A DNA stretch of 64,000 nt from Candidatus Chloroploca sp. Khr17 (GTDB taxonomy: Bacteria; Chloroflexota; Chloroflexia; Chloroflexales; Chloroflexaceae): positions 65,929 through 129,928 of the forward strand of contig NZ_RYFF01000005.1 of assembly GCF_004138165.1 (NCBI RefSeq), in the 5' to 3' direction. The notes beneath the pieces were generated by a model. The model ran no database searches, was not told the origin of the DNA, and worked only from the letters and a program-made list of their open reading frames with translations. Every line of letters begins with the position of its first letter. Within the stretch, counting starts at the first letter, position 1. The position numbers were made by a program, and so were the translations under genes. Positions 9,025 to 17,631 of the stretch are shown here, in pieces.

Positions 9025-10059
9025 TTATGGCAAGACCGTTATGACACCTGAGCTAATCCCCTGGATGGCCGTATCAACGGCAGCTTGCATTTCGGGTGTG
9101 ACACCTGGGAATGCGCTGTTGAACACGATCTTCAACCCGCCATTTTCAAGGGTCAGGTCATAGGCCGTGCCACCAAGCGTACCTGCCTGGATTTTCGCAA
9201 TGATATCCTTGAGCACCCCAGTCCAGTCGTAGAGTTGAGTTGCGACAACAATGTCAGGGGCAAGTGAGGCCTGGCTGGATTGCGTGCCGAGCCAGAGTGC
9301 GCCACGCTCTTTGGCAACCCCGATGGCACCGACGACCTGTTGTGCTGAACCTGTCAACACATCGGCACCGGCGGCAATGTGCGTACTTGCTGCTTCGGCA
9401 GCGGCAGCAGTATCGCCAAACGAACCGGTATAGGTCTTATTGACCGTTGAGTCTGGCTTGACCGAGAGCACGCCTTGCTCAAAGCCATCAATATAGGCTT
9501 TGGCATCACCCGCCTCAACTGGCCCGACAATCCCGACAACATTTGATGTTGAAAGCATTGCCGCGATCACACCATTGACATAGCCACCCTCTTCGGCACT
9601 GGCATTATACGAAAAGACATTGGTAAAGCCCTCGGCCTCACCAGTATCAGTGGCCGTGCCCCAGGCAAACGAAACCTCGGGGAAATCGCGGGCCACCTCA
9701 AACATTGACGTCCCGTACTGGGTGCCGTGGGCAATGACCAGTTGATTGCCTGCCGATGCATAATCGCGGAGCGCCGCCGCTGCATCGGTGACATTGAACA
9801 TATTCTCGGAAATCGAGATCTGCATCGCCGCTTCACCACCCATTTCGGCCTGAATGCTACGCAATGCATCAATCATCGCCTGGCTCCAGGCTAGATCAGT
9901 TTCGGTACTCGGCATGACCACTGCAACCTTGAAGGGTTCAGCGGCAACCGGGGCATCTGTAGCTGCAGGGGCAGCGGGGGCTGCGGGCGCACCTCCACAG
10001 GCCGTTAAGAGCACTGCCAGAACAAAAGCTACCACGACCAGCGTTCCACGTTTGAACAT
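9025..10059 (-). CDS. BMP family ABC transporter substrate-binding lipoprotein
   Basis: 344 residues. The N-terminus is a lipoprotein signal: hydrophobic core, then LLTAC with cleavage before Cys21, followed by an Ala/Pro-rich tether. The mature part matches the BMP/Med family (PnrA, TmpC): an initial beta strand KVAVVMPSTETDLAWSQAM, a middle FAWGTATDTGEA section, and a GSAQQVVGAIGVAKERGALWLGTQS segment. Members bind purine nucleosides or related small molecules outside the membrane; the ligand here is not determined. Gene order permease-permease-binding protein-ATPase on the minus strand supports one transporter. Confidence 0.9.
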   Translation of the reverse strand: MFKRGTLVVVAFVLAVLLTACGGAPAAPAAPAATDAPVAAEPFKVAVVMPSTETDLAWSQAMIDALRSIQAEMGGEAAMQISISENMFNVTDAAAALRDYASAGNQLVIAHGTQYGTSMFEVARDFPEVSFAWGTATDTGEAEGFTNVFSYNASAEEGGYVNGVIAAMLSTSNVVGIVGPVEAGDAKAYIDGFEQGVLSVKPDSTVNKTYTGSFGDTAAAAEAASTHIAAGADVLTGSAQQVVGAIGVAKERGALWLGTQSSQASLAPDIVVATQLYDWTGVLKDIIAKIQAGTLGGTAYDLTLENGGLKIVFNSAFPGVTPEMQAAVDTAIQGISSGVITVLP

Positions 10060-10127
10060 ACAACTTCCTCCTCATCCGCGATATACCGGGCGCGTCGGCA
10101 ACACTGACGGATCGCGCAAAAACCACG

Positions 10128-11060
10128 CTATGCCATGCCCCGATTGAAGGGGCGAGTCAAGGCTGCCGGCTGTCCCGTGCGCCGCGGGGCGAGGGCCAGG
10201 GCGATAATGGTCAAAATATAGGGCAGCATCACTGCCAGATCAGACGGAATGCCGATGCCAACCAGTTGGAGCCAGATCTGGAGGGCGCTGACGAGGCTGA
10301 AGAGCAGGATGCCGAGCATCACCCCAACTGGACGCCAGCCGCCAAAATAGACGAGCGCCACCGCGATGAAGCCAATGCCGCCCGTCATATTTTCCTGGAA
10401 AATATTGACTGCGGAGATCGACAGTGAAGCGCCGCCCATCGCAGCCATTGCCCCTCCCACGGTAACGGTGGCATAACGGATCGCGATCACCGGCACCCCG
10501 AGCGTGTCGGCTGCCTGGGGATTATCGCCAACCGCCCGAATATTCAGCCCCCAGGTCGTACGATTGAGCAGGTAAGCCACCATGGGCACAAGGGCAAAGG
10601 CAACATAGACCAACAGCGAATGCTTGAAGAGTGCCGGTCCAAGCACCGGAATGCTGCTCAGCCCTGGAAGAGCAAGCTCGGCAAAACCACGCACACTCTG
10701 TACTGATCCAAGGGTCAACCGAAAGAGCAGGCTTGACAGGCCTAACCCGAGCAGATACATGCCAATGCCACTGATGCCCTGTTCAGCGCGAAAACTGACA
10801 CTGACGAGCGCCATCAGCAACCCGAGCAAGGCCCCCACAAAGATAGCGGCGACGACCCCACCGAGCAGGCTCCCCGTGGTGACAACGACAAAAAAGGCGG
10901 CAAAGGCCCCCATAAGCATCTGGCCCTCGACGCCCAGATTCAGCACCCCCGAACGCTGGCTGATTGTCTCACCCAGTGAAGCAAAGAGGTACGGTGTTGC
11001 CAGGCGGATGGTGGAATGCAAAATTCCGGTCAGGGTCGTCAGGGTAAAGAGTTGTTCCAT
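10128..11060 (-). CDS. BMP-type ABC transporter permease 2 (NupQ/YufQ-like)
   Basis: 310 residues, strongly hydrophobic, about eight predicted membrane helices. Diagnostic stretches of the family are ATPYLFASLGETISQRSGVLNLGVEGQMLMGAF near residue 22 and RAVGDNPQAADTLGV near 173, which contains the ATPase-contact loop. It pairs with the longer permease just upstream; three bases separate the two genes, so they are probably coupled. It is the shorter second permease of the pair. Confidence 0.9.
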   Translation of the reverse strand: MEQLFTLTTLTGILHSTIRLATPYLFASLGETISQRSGVLNLGVEGQMLMGAFAAFFVVVTTGSLLGGVVAAIFVGALLGLLMALVSVSFRAEQGISGIGMYLLGLGLSSLLFRLTLGSVQSVRGFAELALPGLSSIPVLGPALFKHSLLVYVAFALVPMVAYLLNRTTWGLNIRAVGDNPQAADTLGVPVIAIRYATVTVGGAMAAMGGASLSISAVNIFQENMTGGIGFIAVALVYFGGWRPVGVMLGILLFSLVSALQIWLQLVGIGIPSDLAVMLPYILTIIALALAPRRTGQPAALTRPFNRGMA

Positions 11061-11063
11061 AGT

Positions 11064-12227
11064 TTAGAGATCCGGCGTCAAATGTGCATCAAGTGGCGGT
11101 TCGTCCTTCGCATGCGCTTCGCTTGGCCGCGCTGCCTCACTCTGCCGCCGCGCAATGCGCTGCTGACTCCAATAGGCACTGCTTACCACCATCAACACCA
11201 CCAACCCGTTCAACGCCGTAATGAGCGCTGCTGGCACCTGCACGGCTCGTTGCATCTGGTCTGCCCCAACAAGCAGTCCGCCAAATAAAAAAGCGGACGG
11301 GATCACGCCGAGTGGATGCAGGCGCCCAAAGAGTGCCACGACAATGCCATTGAAGCCGTATCCACCCGAGATGCCCTCGACAATGCGCCGATGTACCCCC
11401 ATCACCTCAATTGCGCCGGCCAGGCCAGCAAAGCTTCCACCGAGCACCATGGCAAGCGTAATGACGGTAGCCACTGGTATCCCGGCATAGCGTGCGGCAG
11501 CAGGATTGAAGCCGACAGCACGAATGCGATAGCCGAGCGTCGTTCGCCACAGCAGAATCGTGACCGCGATTGCCAGTGCAAGCGCCAGAAAGAACCCCCA
11601 GTGGAAGAGGGTGCGCGGGACAACGCGCTCGATCCAGACTTGCGCCGGCAGTGCCGCTGATTGAGGAATGTTGGTTCCTGCTGCAATCTGCGCGGGATCG
11701 AGCATCGGCCCGCGCAAGAGAAAATTCATCAACTGAAGGGCAATTGCATTCATCATCACCGTACTGAGAATCTCGTTCACGGCGAGGCGTGCCTTGAGCA
11801 GCCCTGGCACCAGGCCCCAGAGCCCACCGGCGAGTGCCCCCATCAGGGCAGTGAGCGGCAATAAGAACCAGCCGGGCCATTGGGCAAAGCTAAGGGCAAA
11901 GGCAGTTGCGCCTAAGGCTCCGACGATAATCTGTCCTTCCGCCCCAATATTGATCACTTGGGCTCGAAAGGCAATGGTGACCCCAAGCCCAACCAGAATC
12001 AGTGGTGTTGCCTTGGCAAGTGTCTGTGTCAGCCCTGACGCTGTGCCAAATGCACCTCGAAACATCGCTCCATAGGCAAGGAGCGGATCTTTGCCCAGAC
12101 CAAGCAAGACCAATGCTCCAATACAGAGTGCCACGACAACCGCAATGAAGGGCATAAGTGCGTCAAGCGCAATAGCGCGCCAGAGCCGCCATGTACCTCG
12201 ACTTGGAGAGGTCAGATGTAGACGCAT
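11064..12227 (-). CDS. BMP-type ABC transporter permease 1 (NupP/YufP-like)
   Basis: 387 residues, multi-spanning. Family marks are ATPLILVGLGVTIAFRAQVINIGAEGQIIVGA near residue 72 and RAVGFNPAAARYAGIPV near 232. A charged C-terminal tail follows the last helix. It is the first gene of the minus-strand operon; the probable promoter is at 12264-12291. No strong ribosome-binding site precedes ATG 12227, so the exact start is less certain than the frame. Confidence 0.9.
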   Translation of the reverse strand: MRLHLTSPSRGTWRLWRAIALDALMPFIAVVVALCIGALVLLGLGKDPLLAYGAMFRGAFGTASGLTQTLAKATPLILVGLGVTIAFRAQVINIGAEGQIIVGALGATAFALSFAQWPGWFLLPLTALMGALAGGLWGLVPGLLKARLAVNEILSTVMMNAIALQLMNFLLRGPMLDPAQIAAGTNIPQSAALPAQVWIERVVPRTLFHWGFFLALALAIAVTILLWRTTLGYRIRAVGFNPAAARYAGIPVATVITLAMVLGGSFAGLAGAIEVMGVHRRIVEGISGGYGFNGIVVALFGRLHPLGVIPSAFLFGGLLVGADQMQRAVQVPAALITALNGLVVLMVVSSAYWSQQRIARRQSEAARPSEAHAKDEPPLDAHLTPDL

Positions 12228-12263
12228 GGGTTTGCTTTCGCCGAGAACGGTAGCACATCCTGC

Positions 12264-12291
12264 ATAGTAACGTTTCTTTTTCTCCTGTCTA
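12264..12291 (-). promoter_or_regulatory. Candidate sigma70 promoter of the nucleoside transporter operon
   Basis: On the minus strand TAGACA (12291-12286) and TACTAT (12269-12264) are spaced by 16 bases, leaving a leader of about 30 bases before ATG 12227. Sequence match only. Confidence 0.4.
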
Positions 12292-12368
12292 TAGGCGATT
12301 TATCCGAATATGAAGCACCTCAAACTGGCTAGTTTGCCCTACATCGGCCTTGATCCGGGTTAGCACGG

Positions 12369-12374
12369 TATAAT
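12369..12374 (+). promoter_or_regulatory. Candidate -10 box for ldhA
   Basis: TATAAT exactly matches the -10 consensus 40 bases before the chosen ldhA start. No good -35 lies at the normal distance; TTGATC at 12350 is only 13 bases away. Confidence 0.4.
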
Positions 12375-12413
12375 GAGGACGTTGGCCCTCACCTAATGAA
12401 AGGTATATCTCGT

Positions 12414-13400
12414 ATGCGAGTGCTAGTTTACGATACCCATTCCTATGATCGAACTTTTCTCGATACCGCGAATGCCGGGCGGCATCAGCTTGACTATACC
12501 TCGGCCCAGCTTGATCTCCAGACCGCGGCTCTGGCCGAGGGCTATGATGCTGTCTGCCTCTTTGTCAGCGACTATGCTCCGGCCCCCGTGATAGAGCGTC
12601 TGGCTAATGCCGGGGTGCGCATGATCGCGCAGCGCTCGACCGGTTTCAACAATCTTGACCTGGAAGCAGCCTCCCGTCTTGGCTTGACCTGTATGCGTGT
12701 TGGGTACTATTCGCCCTATGCCGTCGCCGAGTTTGCCGTCGGTCTGTTGCAGACGCTCAATCGGCGCATTCACCGTGCCTACAACCGTACCCGTGAATTC
12801 AATTTCCGCCTGGCTGGCCTGCTTGGGCACGACATTTATGGGCGTACGGTCGGTGTGGTGGGAACTGGCAAGATCGGGGCCATTTTTGCCCGCATTATGC
12901 ATGGCTTCGGGTGCCCTATTCTGGCCTATGACGTCCAGGAAAACCCTGATTGTCTTGCGCTCGGGGCAACGTATGTATCCCTGGAAGAGTTGCTCAGTCG
13001 CGCCGATATTATTAGCCTCCATGTTCCGCTGATGCCCCAGACCTACCATATGATCAATGCCCAGAGTCTGGCTTCAATGAAACGTGGGGTGATGATTATC
13101 AATACGAGTCGGGGTGGCTTAATTGATACCGAGGCCCTGATTGCGGCGATCGAACGTGGTCATATCGCTGCCGTCGGCCTCGATGTCTATGAAGAGGAAG
13201 AGGGCAAGTTCTTTCGCGATCTCTCGGATGTGGTCATCGACGATGATGTGCTTGCTCGCCTGATGACCTTCCCCAACGTGTTGTTGACCAGTCACCAGGC
13301 CTTCTTTACCCACGAAGCAATGACAACCATTGCCGAGACGACCATTCGCAATCTGACCGATTTTGAAGAGGGGCGCACAAACGAGAATCTGTTGCGCTAG
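12414..13400 (+). CDS. ldhA: D-lactate dehydrogenase (fermentative, LdhA type)
   Basis: About 328 residues; NADH-dependent reduction of pyruvate to D-lactate in the cytosol. The match to E. coli LdhA is close: VGYYSPYAVAEFAVGL...TLNRRIHRAYNRTR near residue 100, NAD-binding GTGKIG near 150, and NTSRGGLIDT. The catalytic Arg/Glu/His set is carried by that NTSRG arginine, the VYEEE region and SHQAF. ATG 12414 is preferred over ATG 12396 because GAAAGG lies 10 bases upstream and the protein then starts like LdhA (MRVLVYDTHSYDR). It stands alone, divergent from the transporter operon. Confidence 0.93.
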   Translation: MRVLVYDTHSYDRTFLDTANAGRHQLDYTSAQLDLQTAALAEGYDAVCLFVSDYAPAPVIERLANAGVRMIAQRSTGFNNLDLEAASRLGLTCMRVGYYSPYAVAEFAVGLLQTLNRRIHRAYNRTREFNFRLAGLLGHDIYGRTVGVVGTGKIGAIFARIMHGFGCPILAYDVQENPDCLALGATYVSLEELLSRADIISLHVPLMPQTYHMINAQSLASMKRGVMIINTSRGGLIDTEALIAAIERGHIAAVGLDVYEEEEGKFFRDLSDVVIDDDVLARLMTFPNVLLTSHQAFFTHEAMTTIAETTIRNLTDFEEGRTNENLLR

Positions 13401-13558
13401 GGCAAGGTTCCAGCCTCCTTTACCGTTCGAAAGTGCGCATCGCATCCTGGTGCGCTCGGCTATTTCCTCTTTTCTATTTTCTGAATCCTTGTCTATGGGG
13501 CGTATCTTTTCCCCTTCCCGTGCGGTAGATCAAGTAATTTTAATCACGGGGTAAGGGT
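13401..13558. other. Intergenic gap ldhA-comM
   Basis: 158 bases without an open frame. No terminator hairpin or convincing promoter is visible; a pyrimidine-rich stretch (CTATTTCCTCTTTTC) near 13460 and AT-rich TAATTTTAATC near 13535 are the only notable features. Confidence 0.5.
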
Positions 13559-15079
13559 ATGATTGCCAAAGTCTATAGCTGTGCGGTCATCGGGCTCGAA
13601 GGGGTGCTGGTTGAAGTTGAGGTGGATATTGCCAACGGGATGCCGATGTTTGCGGTCGTTGGCCTGGGTGATGCTTCAGTGCAAGAGAGTCGCGAACGGG
13701 TGCGTGCGGCGATTCGCAATTCCGGCCTCAACTTTCCCATGAAACGCCTGACTGTCAATCTTGCTCCTGCTGATCTGCGCAAGGCTGGTCCATCCTATGA
13801 TCTGCCCATTGCGGTGGGCCTGTTGCTCGCCTCGGGGCAGGTGACCGAGAGTTTTGCCAAGACGGTCTTTATTGGTGAATTGAGTCTTGATGGCGGCCTC
13901 CGTCATACCGATGGCATTTTGCCGATGGCGGCTATTGCGCGTGCCTGTGGGATGACGACTGTCTATGTGCCCGCTGAGGATGCCGCCGAAGCGGCGCTCG
14001 TCAATGGCCTGACGATTATGCCGGTGCCCTCGCTCAGCGACCTGGCGGCTCATATCAGCGGTGAGCGGCGCCTGTCACCCTATGCGCCACGGCCGCCTGC
14101 CGCTGGGCAGGCAACGCATTTCCCTGTTGATTTTCAACATATCAAGGGCCAGGAACACGTCAAACGTGCCCTGGAAGTTGCGGCTGCTGGTGGACATAAT
14201 GCCTTGCTTTGGGGAACCCCCGGTTCGGGCAAGACGATGCTGGCGCGGGCGATGCTTTCGATCTTGCCCCCGATGAGTCTCGAGGAGGCGCTCGAGGTGA
14301 CCAAGATCTACAGTGTGTGCGGCCAGTTACCCAAAGATACCCCACTGGTGCAGCGCCGCCCCTTCTGTGCGCCGCACCATACGACCTCGCTGGCGGGTCT
14401 GGTCGGCGGAGGTGCCGGTCGTGCGCGCCCAGGGATGATCAGCATGGCTCACCGTGGCCTGCTCTTCCTGGATGAACTACCCGAATTTGGCCCCAAGCTT
14501 GAGGTTTTGCGTCAGCCGCTGGAAGATCGGGTCGTCACCCTGAGCCGTTCGGTGGTGAGTGTCACCTATCCGGCGGCTTTTATGTTGATTGCGGCCATGA
14601 ATCCCTGCCCGTGCGGCTGGCACGGTGATCCCGAGCGTGAGTGTACCTGTAGCCCGGCGCTGGTAACGCGCTATCAAAAACGCATCTCGGGGCCACTACT
14701 TGATCGAATCGACATTCACGTCGAAGTTCCTCGCATCAACTACGAAAAACTCAGTTCGAATCGTCTTGGCGAGCCATCAGAAGCGATTCGTGCCCGTGTC
14801 GCCGCCGCGCGGGTACGTCAGCGTTCCCGCTTGGGGCCTGATGGTTCCGCTTTTACCAATGCCGATCTTGGCCCTGGTCAGATGCGTGAGGATTGTCGCC
14901 TTGATGCGGCAGGACATGCCCTGATGAAAGCCGCTGTGCGGCAACTCAACCTTTCGGCACGTGGCTATCACCGCGTACTCAAAGTGGCCCGTACCATCGC
15001 TGACCTTGCCGGGGCCGACATCATTGGCCCGGCCCATCTTGCTGAGGCTATCCAGTACCGCCCGCGGCGAAGCGAGTAG
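13559..15079 (+). CDS. comM: YifB/ComM family Mg-chelatase-like AAA+ ATPase
   Basis: 506 residues. The N-terminal domain (residues 1-165) has the Lon-protease-like ChlI fold and starts with the family pattern VYSCAVIGLEGVLVEVEVDI. The AAA+ core has Walker A WGTPGSGKTMLAR near 220, Walker B LLFLDELPEF near 301 and a zinc-finger-like NPCPCGWHGDPERECTC insertion near 350. The C-terminal helical lid ends with RGYHRVLKVARTIADL. In Haemophilus and Vibrio, ComM is a helicase that promotes branch migration during natural transformation. That role here is by family only; no other competence gene is nearby. Confidence 0.93.
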   Translation: MIAKVYSCAVIGLEGVLVEVEVDIANGMPMFAVVGLGDASVQESRERVRAAIRNSGLNFPMKRLTVNLAPADLRKAGPSYDLPIAVGLLLASGQVTESFAKTVFIGELSLDGGLRHTDGILPMAAIARACGMTTVYVPAEDAAEAALVNGLTIMPVPSLSDLAAHISGERRLSPYAPRPPAAGQATHFPVDFQHIKGQEHVKRALEVAAAGGHNALLWGTPGSGKTMLARAMLSILPPMSLEEALEVTKIYSVCGQLPKDTPLVQRRPFCAPHHTTSLAGLVGGGAGRARPGMISMAHRGLLFLDELPEFGPKLEVLRQPLEDRVVTLSRSVVSVTYPAAFMLIAAMNPCPCGWHGDPERECTCSPALVTRYQKRISGPLLDRIDIHVEVPRINYEKLSSNRLGEPSEAIRARVAAARVRQRSRLGPDGSAFTNADLGPGQMREDCRLDAAGHALMKAAVRQLNLSARGYHRVLKVARTIADLAGADIIGPAHLAEAIQYRPRRSE

Positions 15080-15223
15080 GGGTGTGGCCCTTAGGAAAAC
15101 TTGCATGTGCAGGTGTAAACAGCCAGCATACAAGGGCAAGGGCTACATGGACTTTCCATCCGGGTCAGGTTTGGTATACAATGGGAAGAACGATGGTTCT
15201 GCTTGAACTACCCGGAGGTCACC

Positions 15224-15940
15224 ATGAGCACTGAACTTGCGACACCAATTGCGTCTTCTCTGATCTATCCAGATAGCGACGGACAACCATTGTCGGATAA
15301 TACCCTTCAGTTTGAATGGATTATGCGTCTCAAAAGCAATTTTGATGCGCTCTTTGCTGATCGTCCGGATGTATTTGTGGCCGGGGATTTGCTCTGGTAT
15401 CCGGTCGAAGGTCGGCCTGATATTCGACGTGCCCCTGATGCGCTCGTTGTCTTTGGGCGACCTAAGGGGTATCGGGGTTCATATATGCAGTGGCGCGAGG
15501 ATCAGATTGCCCCGCAGGTTGTCTTTGAAGTGCTTTCGCCCAAGAATACTCTGTCTGAAATGGCGCGTAAGTTGGAATTTTATGATCTGTATGGGGTCGA
15601 AGAGTATTATCTCTATGATCCTGAACGCAATGATCTGAGTGGTTGGTTGCGCCAGGCTGAGCGTTTGCGCCCGCTAGAAACGGTTGATGGCTGGCTTAGC
15701 CCGCGTTTGGGGGTTCGTTTTGTCCTTGATCCTCAAGAGCTTCAGCTTATCCGTCCAGATGGTCGTCCGTTTCTGAGTTTTGTTGAGGTATACCAGCGGG
15801 CAGACGAGGCGCAGCAGCGGGCAGACGAGGCGCAGCAGCGGGCAGACGAGGCGCAGCAGCGGGCAGATGAGGCGCAGCAGCGGGCAATGCTCCTAGCTGA
15901 ACGCTTGCGTGCGTTTGGAATTGATCCCGAGGCAGGCTAG
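15224..15940 (+). CDS. Uma2 family (DUF820) PD-(D/E)XK-type nuclease with heptad-repeat tail
   Basis: 238 residues. The core (residues about 25-185) is the Uma2/DUF820 restriction-like fold common in cyanobacteria and Chloroflexi: RPDIRRAPDALVVFG supplies the catalytic Asp, and VVFEVLSPKNT gives the ExK-like pair. The C-terminus carries four exact copies of the seven-residue unit QRADEAQ plus QRA, predicted to be a coiled coil. I take ATG 15224, with GGAGGT four bases upstream, over TTG 15203. The family function is unknown; many copies per genome are usual. A possible -10 box TACAAT lies at 15177. Confidence 0.85.
   Translation: MSTELATPIASSLIYPDSDGQPLSDNTLQFEWIMRLKSNFDALFADRPDVFVAGDLLWYPVEGRPDIRRAPDALVVFGRPKGYRGSYMQWREDQIAPQVVFEVLSPKNTLSEMARKLEFYDLYGVEEYYLYDPERNDLSGWLRQAERLRPLETVDGWLSPRLGVRFVLDPQELQLIRPDGRPFLSFVEVYQRADEAQQRADEAQQRADEAQQRADEAQQRAMLLAERLRAFGIDPEAG
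15794..15886 (+). repeat. 21-bp in-frame tandem repeat (4.4 copies) in the Uma2 gene
   Basis: The unit CAGCGGGCAGACGAGGCGCAG is repeated four times with one base change (GAC to GAT in copy 4), then nine more bases. Because the unit is a multiple of three and of one heptad, changes in copy number lengthen the coiled coil without breaking the frame. Confidence 0.95.
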
Positions 15941-15970
15941 GACTGCGTGTCCGAGACTCTTTTCCGAGAC

Positions 15971-16086
15971 GGGGCACCCGCAAGGGGTGCCCCTACACCG
16001 GGCCCGCCCCCCGCCCCGGTAGGTGCGGGTACCCCTTGCGGGTGCCTTGGCCCCGTACGGGCACCGCTTGCGGGTGCCTTGGCGGG
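15971..16086. repeat. GC-rich alternating inverted repeats
   Basis: The 19-mer starting GGCACCCGCAAGGGG (15973-15991) forms its own hairpin and recurs inverted at 16028-16046 with one change. CTTGCGGGTGCCTTGGC is then directly repeated at about 16035 and 16068. The rest of the 15941-16166 gap has no gene. Reason for the structure is unknown. Confidence 0.75.
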
Positions 16087-16166
16087 GTGCATACACGGAA
16101 GATGCAATCGCCCTGCATCAGTTGCTTGCTGTCATCGGGAGCGCATAAACGTGGTATGCTAGACAT

Positions 16167-16763
16167 ATGTTTGATCAATCTTCACGTGGCATGCCCATCT
16201 GGATCTGGGGGGCTCTCCTCGGTCTGATGTTGATTGCGATCAGCACGGGTGGGCGTATGCTTCCCGGCAGCAATGCTGCCCTCCGCCAGGTTTTTGCGGC
16301 GCAACCCCCTGGAACAGGGGTTGGTGCCGGTGCTGATGGGGTTGCTTGGCTCCCTTCTTTTGAACTTGGCTCGCTGCCGACTGAGTTGCAGCAGGGCGCA
16401 CGCGATCTATTGACGCGCCTCGGCGCAGGTTCAAGTGGACGTCCGGTTGAGCCGATTGCGATTACGCCCCGCCTGCGCGTCGAAGTCAAGGAACTGCGGC
16501 CGGTTGCCGATGGCATTGAAGTGCTTGGCTCGATCACAAATCTGAGTTCCGATGATCTGCTTGTGCCGATTAGTGCATTTGAATTGCACGATAGCACGGG
16601 TACAACGTATCTCGCCGGAGGTGGGGCGAGTGCCACGCTGCGCTCTGGTGAGAGTACGGCGCTTGAGTTGACGGTGCCGCTGCCTGAAGGCCGTGGTCTG
16701 CTCTTGATCACCAATCTGCCCCCTGATCCGCCGGTACAACAACGGTTGATCGTAGTTGAGTAA
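16167..16763 (+). CDS. Membrane-anchored protein of unknown function with Ig-like domain
   Basis: 198 residues. One N-terminal membrane helix (residues 11-27, WIWGALLGLMLIAIS) is followed by a Gly/Ala-rich linker. From about residue 95 comes a beta-rich domain with the pattern of DUF4352/telokin-like domains: RLRVEVKELRPV...VLGSITNLSSDDLLVPISAFEL...SGESTALELTVPL. It probably faces the outside of the cell membrane. No Shine-Dalgarno is visible before ATG 16167, while TATGCT lies seven bases upstream, so the mRNA may be leaderless. It precedes yggS by five bases. I do not recognise a specific family name. Confidence 0.75.
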   Translation: MFDQSSRGMPIWIWGALLGLMLIAISTGGRMLPGSNAALRQVFAAQPPGTGVGAGADGVAWLPSFELGSLPTELQQGARDLLTRLGAGSSGRPVEPIAITPRLRVEVKELRPVADGIEVLGSITNLSSDDLLVPISAFELHDSTGTTYLAGGGASATLRSGESTALELTVPLPEGRGLLLITNLPPDPPVQQRLIVVE

Positions 16764-16768
16764 CGTAT

Positions 16769-17527
16769 ATGCCAGTCTCCCCTGAAACGATTGCTGACCG
16801 TGTTGCGCTTGTACGCGAACGCATTGAGCGTGCCGCCCGCCAGTCTGGACGCGATCCGGCGTCGGTGACGCTTGTGGCGGTGACCAAGACGCATCCACCT
16901 GCGTTGATTGAGGAAGTGCTTGCGGCAGGTGTTGCTGATCTTGGTGAAAATCGTGTGCAGGAAGCGGCCTCGAAAGTCGAAACGTTCCGTCAAGCTGGGC
17001 ACGACGTGCGCTGGCACCTGATTGGGCATTTGCAGCGGAACAAAGCTCGGGTCGCCCTTGGTCTCTTTGATGTTGTCCATTCGGTTGATAGCCTGCGCCT
17101 CGCCGAGACCCTGGATCGTCAGTTGCGTGAAACTACGCTGTCAGCAGAGCATGTTTCAGGTCGGCGCTTGCCAATCTTGTTGCAGATCAATGTGAGTGGC
17201 GAAGCCAGCAAAGAGGGGTTTGCCTTACCTGGTGGATGCGCCAACAAACCAGGGATGGCGTCCTTGCTAGGTGAAATCGAGCGCGTTGTTGCCTTGCCAG
17301 GGCTCGACGTGCGTGGCCTGATGACGATTGCCCCACTGGTTGACGATCCAGAACTGGCCCGCCCCACATTTCGTATGCTCCGCGAACTGCGCGACGAACT
17401 TGCTCGTCAGGTGCCGACGGTTCACTGGAACGAACTCTCGATGGGGATGACGGATGACTTCGAGGTTGCTATCAGCGAAGGGGCCACGCTGGTGCGGGTC
17501 GGGCGAGCCCTGTTTGGTGAGCGTTAA
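16769..17527 (+). CDS. yggS: YggS/PLPBP family pyridoxal-5'-phosphate homeostasis protein
   Basis: 252 residues, single-domain TIM-barrel PLP carrier of the cytosol. The PLP lysine is in LVAVTKTHPP (about residue 36), followed by GENRVQEAASK and WHLIGHLQRNKAR, then a C-terminal ELSMGMTDDFEVAISEGATLVRVGRALFG signature. Family members keep free PLP low and affect amino acid pools; no enzymatic activity is known. A short insert (GGCANKPG, near 155) is not usual in the family. It is five bases from the upstream membrane protein gene, probably one transcript. Confidence 0.93.
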   Translation: MPVSPETIADRVALVRERIERAARQSGRDPASVTLVAVTKTHPPALIEEVLAAGVADLGENRVQEAASKVETFRQAGHDVRWHLIGHLQRNKARVALGLFDVVHSVDSLRLAETLDRQLRETTLSAEHVSGRRLPILLQINVSGEASKEGFALPGGCANKPGMASLLGEIERVVALPGLDVRGLMTIAPLVDDPELARPTFRMLRELRDELARQVPTVHWNELSMGMTDDFEVAISEGATLVRVGRALFGER

Positions 17528-17631
17528 CGGAAGGTGCTAACGCACGTGTTCACGCTGGTGTTGACACTGACCAGGTATGCTGGGTTTCAGGAACCGCATA
17601 CACTCAAGTGAAAAGACAAAGGAAACCAAAC

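Noticed and set aside
12350-12374. TTGATC/TATAAT as a full promoter for ldhA
   Set aside because: The spacer is 13 bases, too short for sigma70; only the -10 box is kept.
17561-17604. TTGACA before the YceI gene as a complete promoter
   Set aside because: No -10-like hexamer lies 16-18 bases downstream; the candidates are 9 or 32 bases away.
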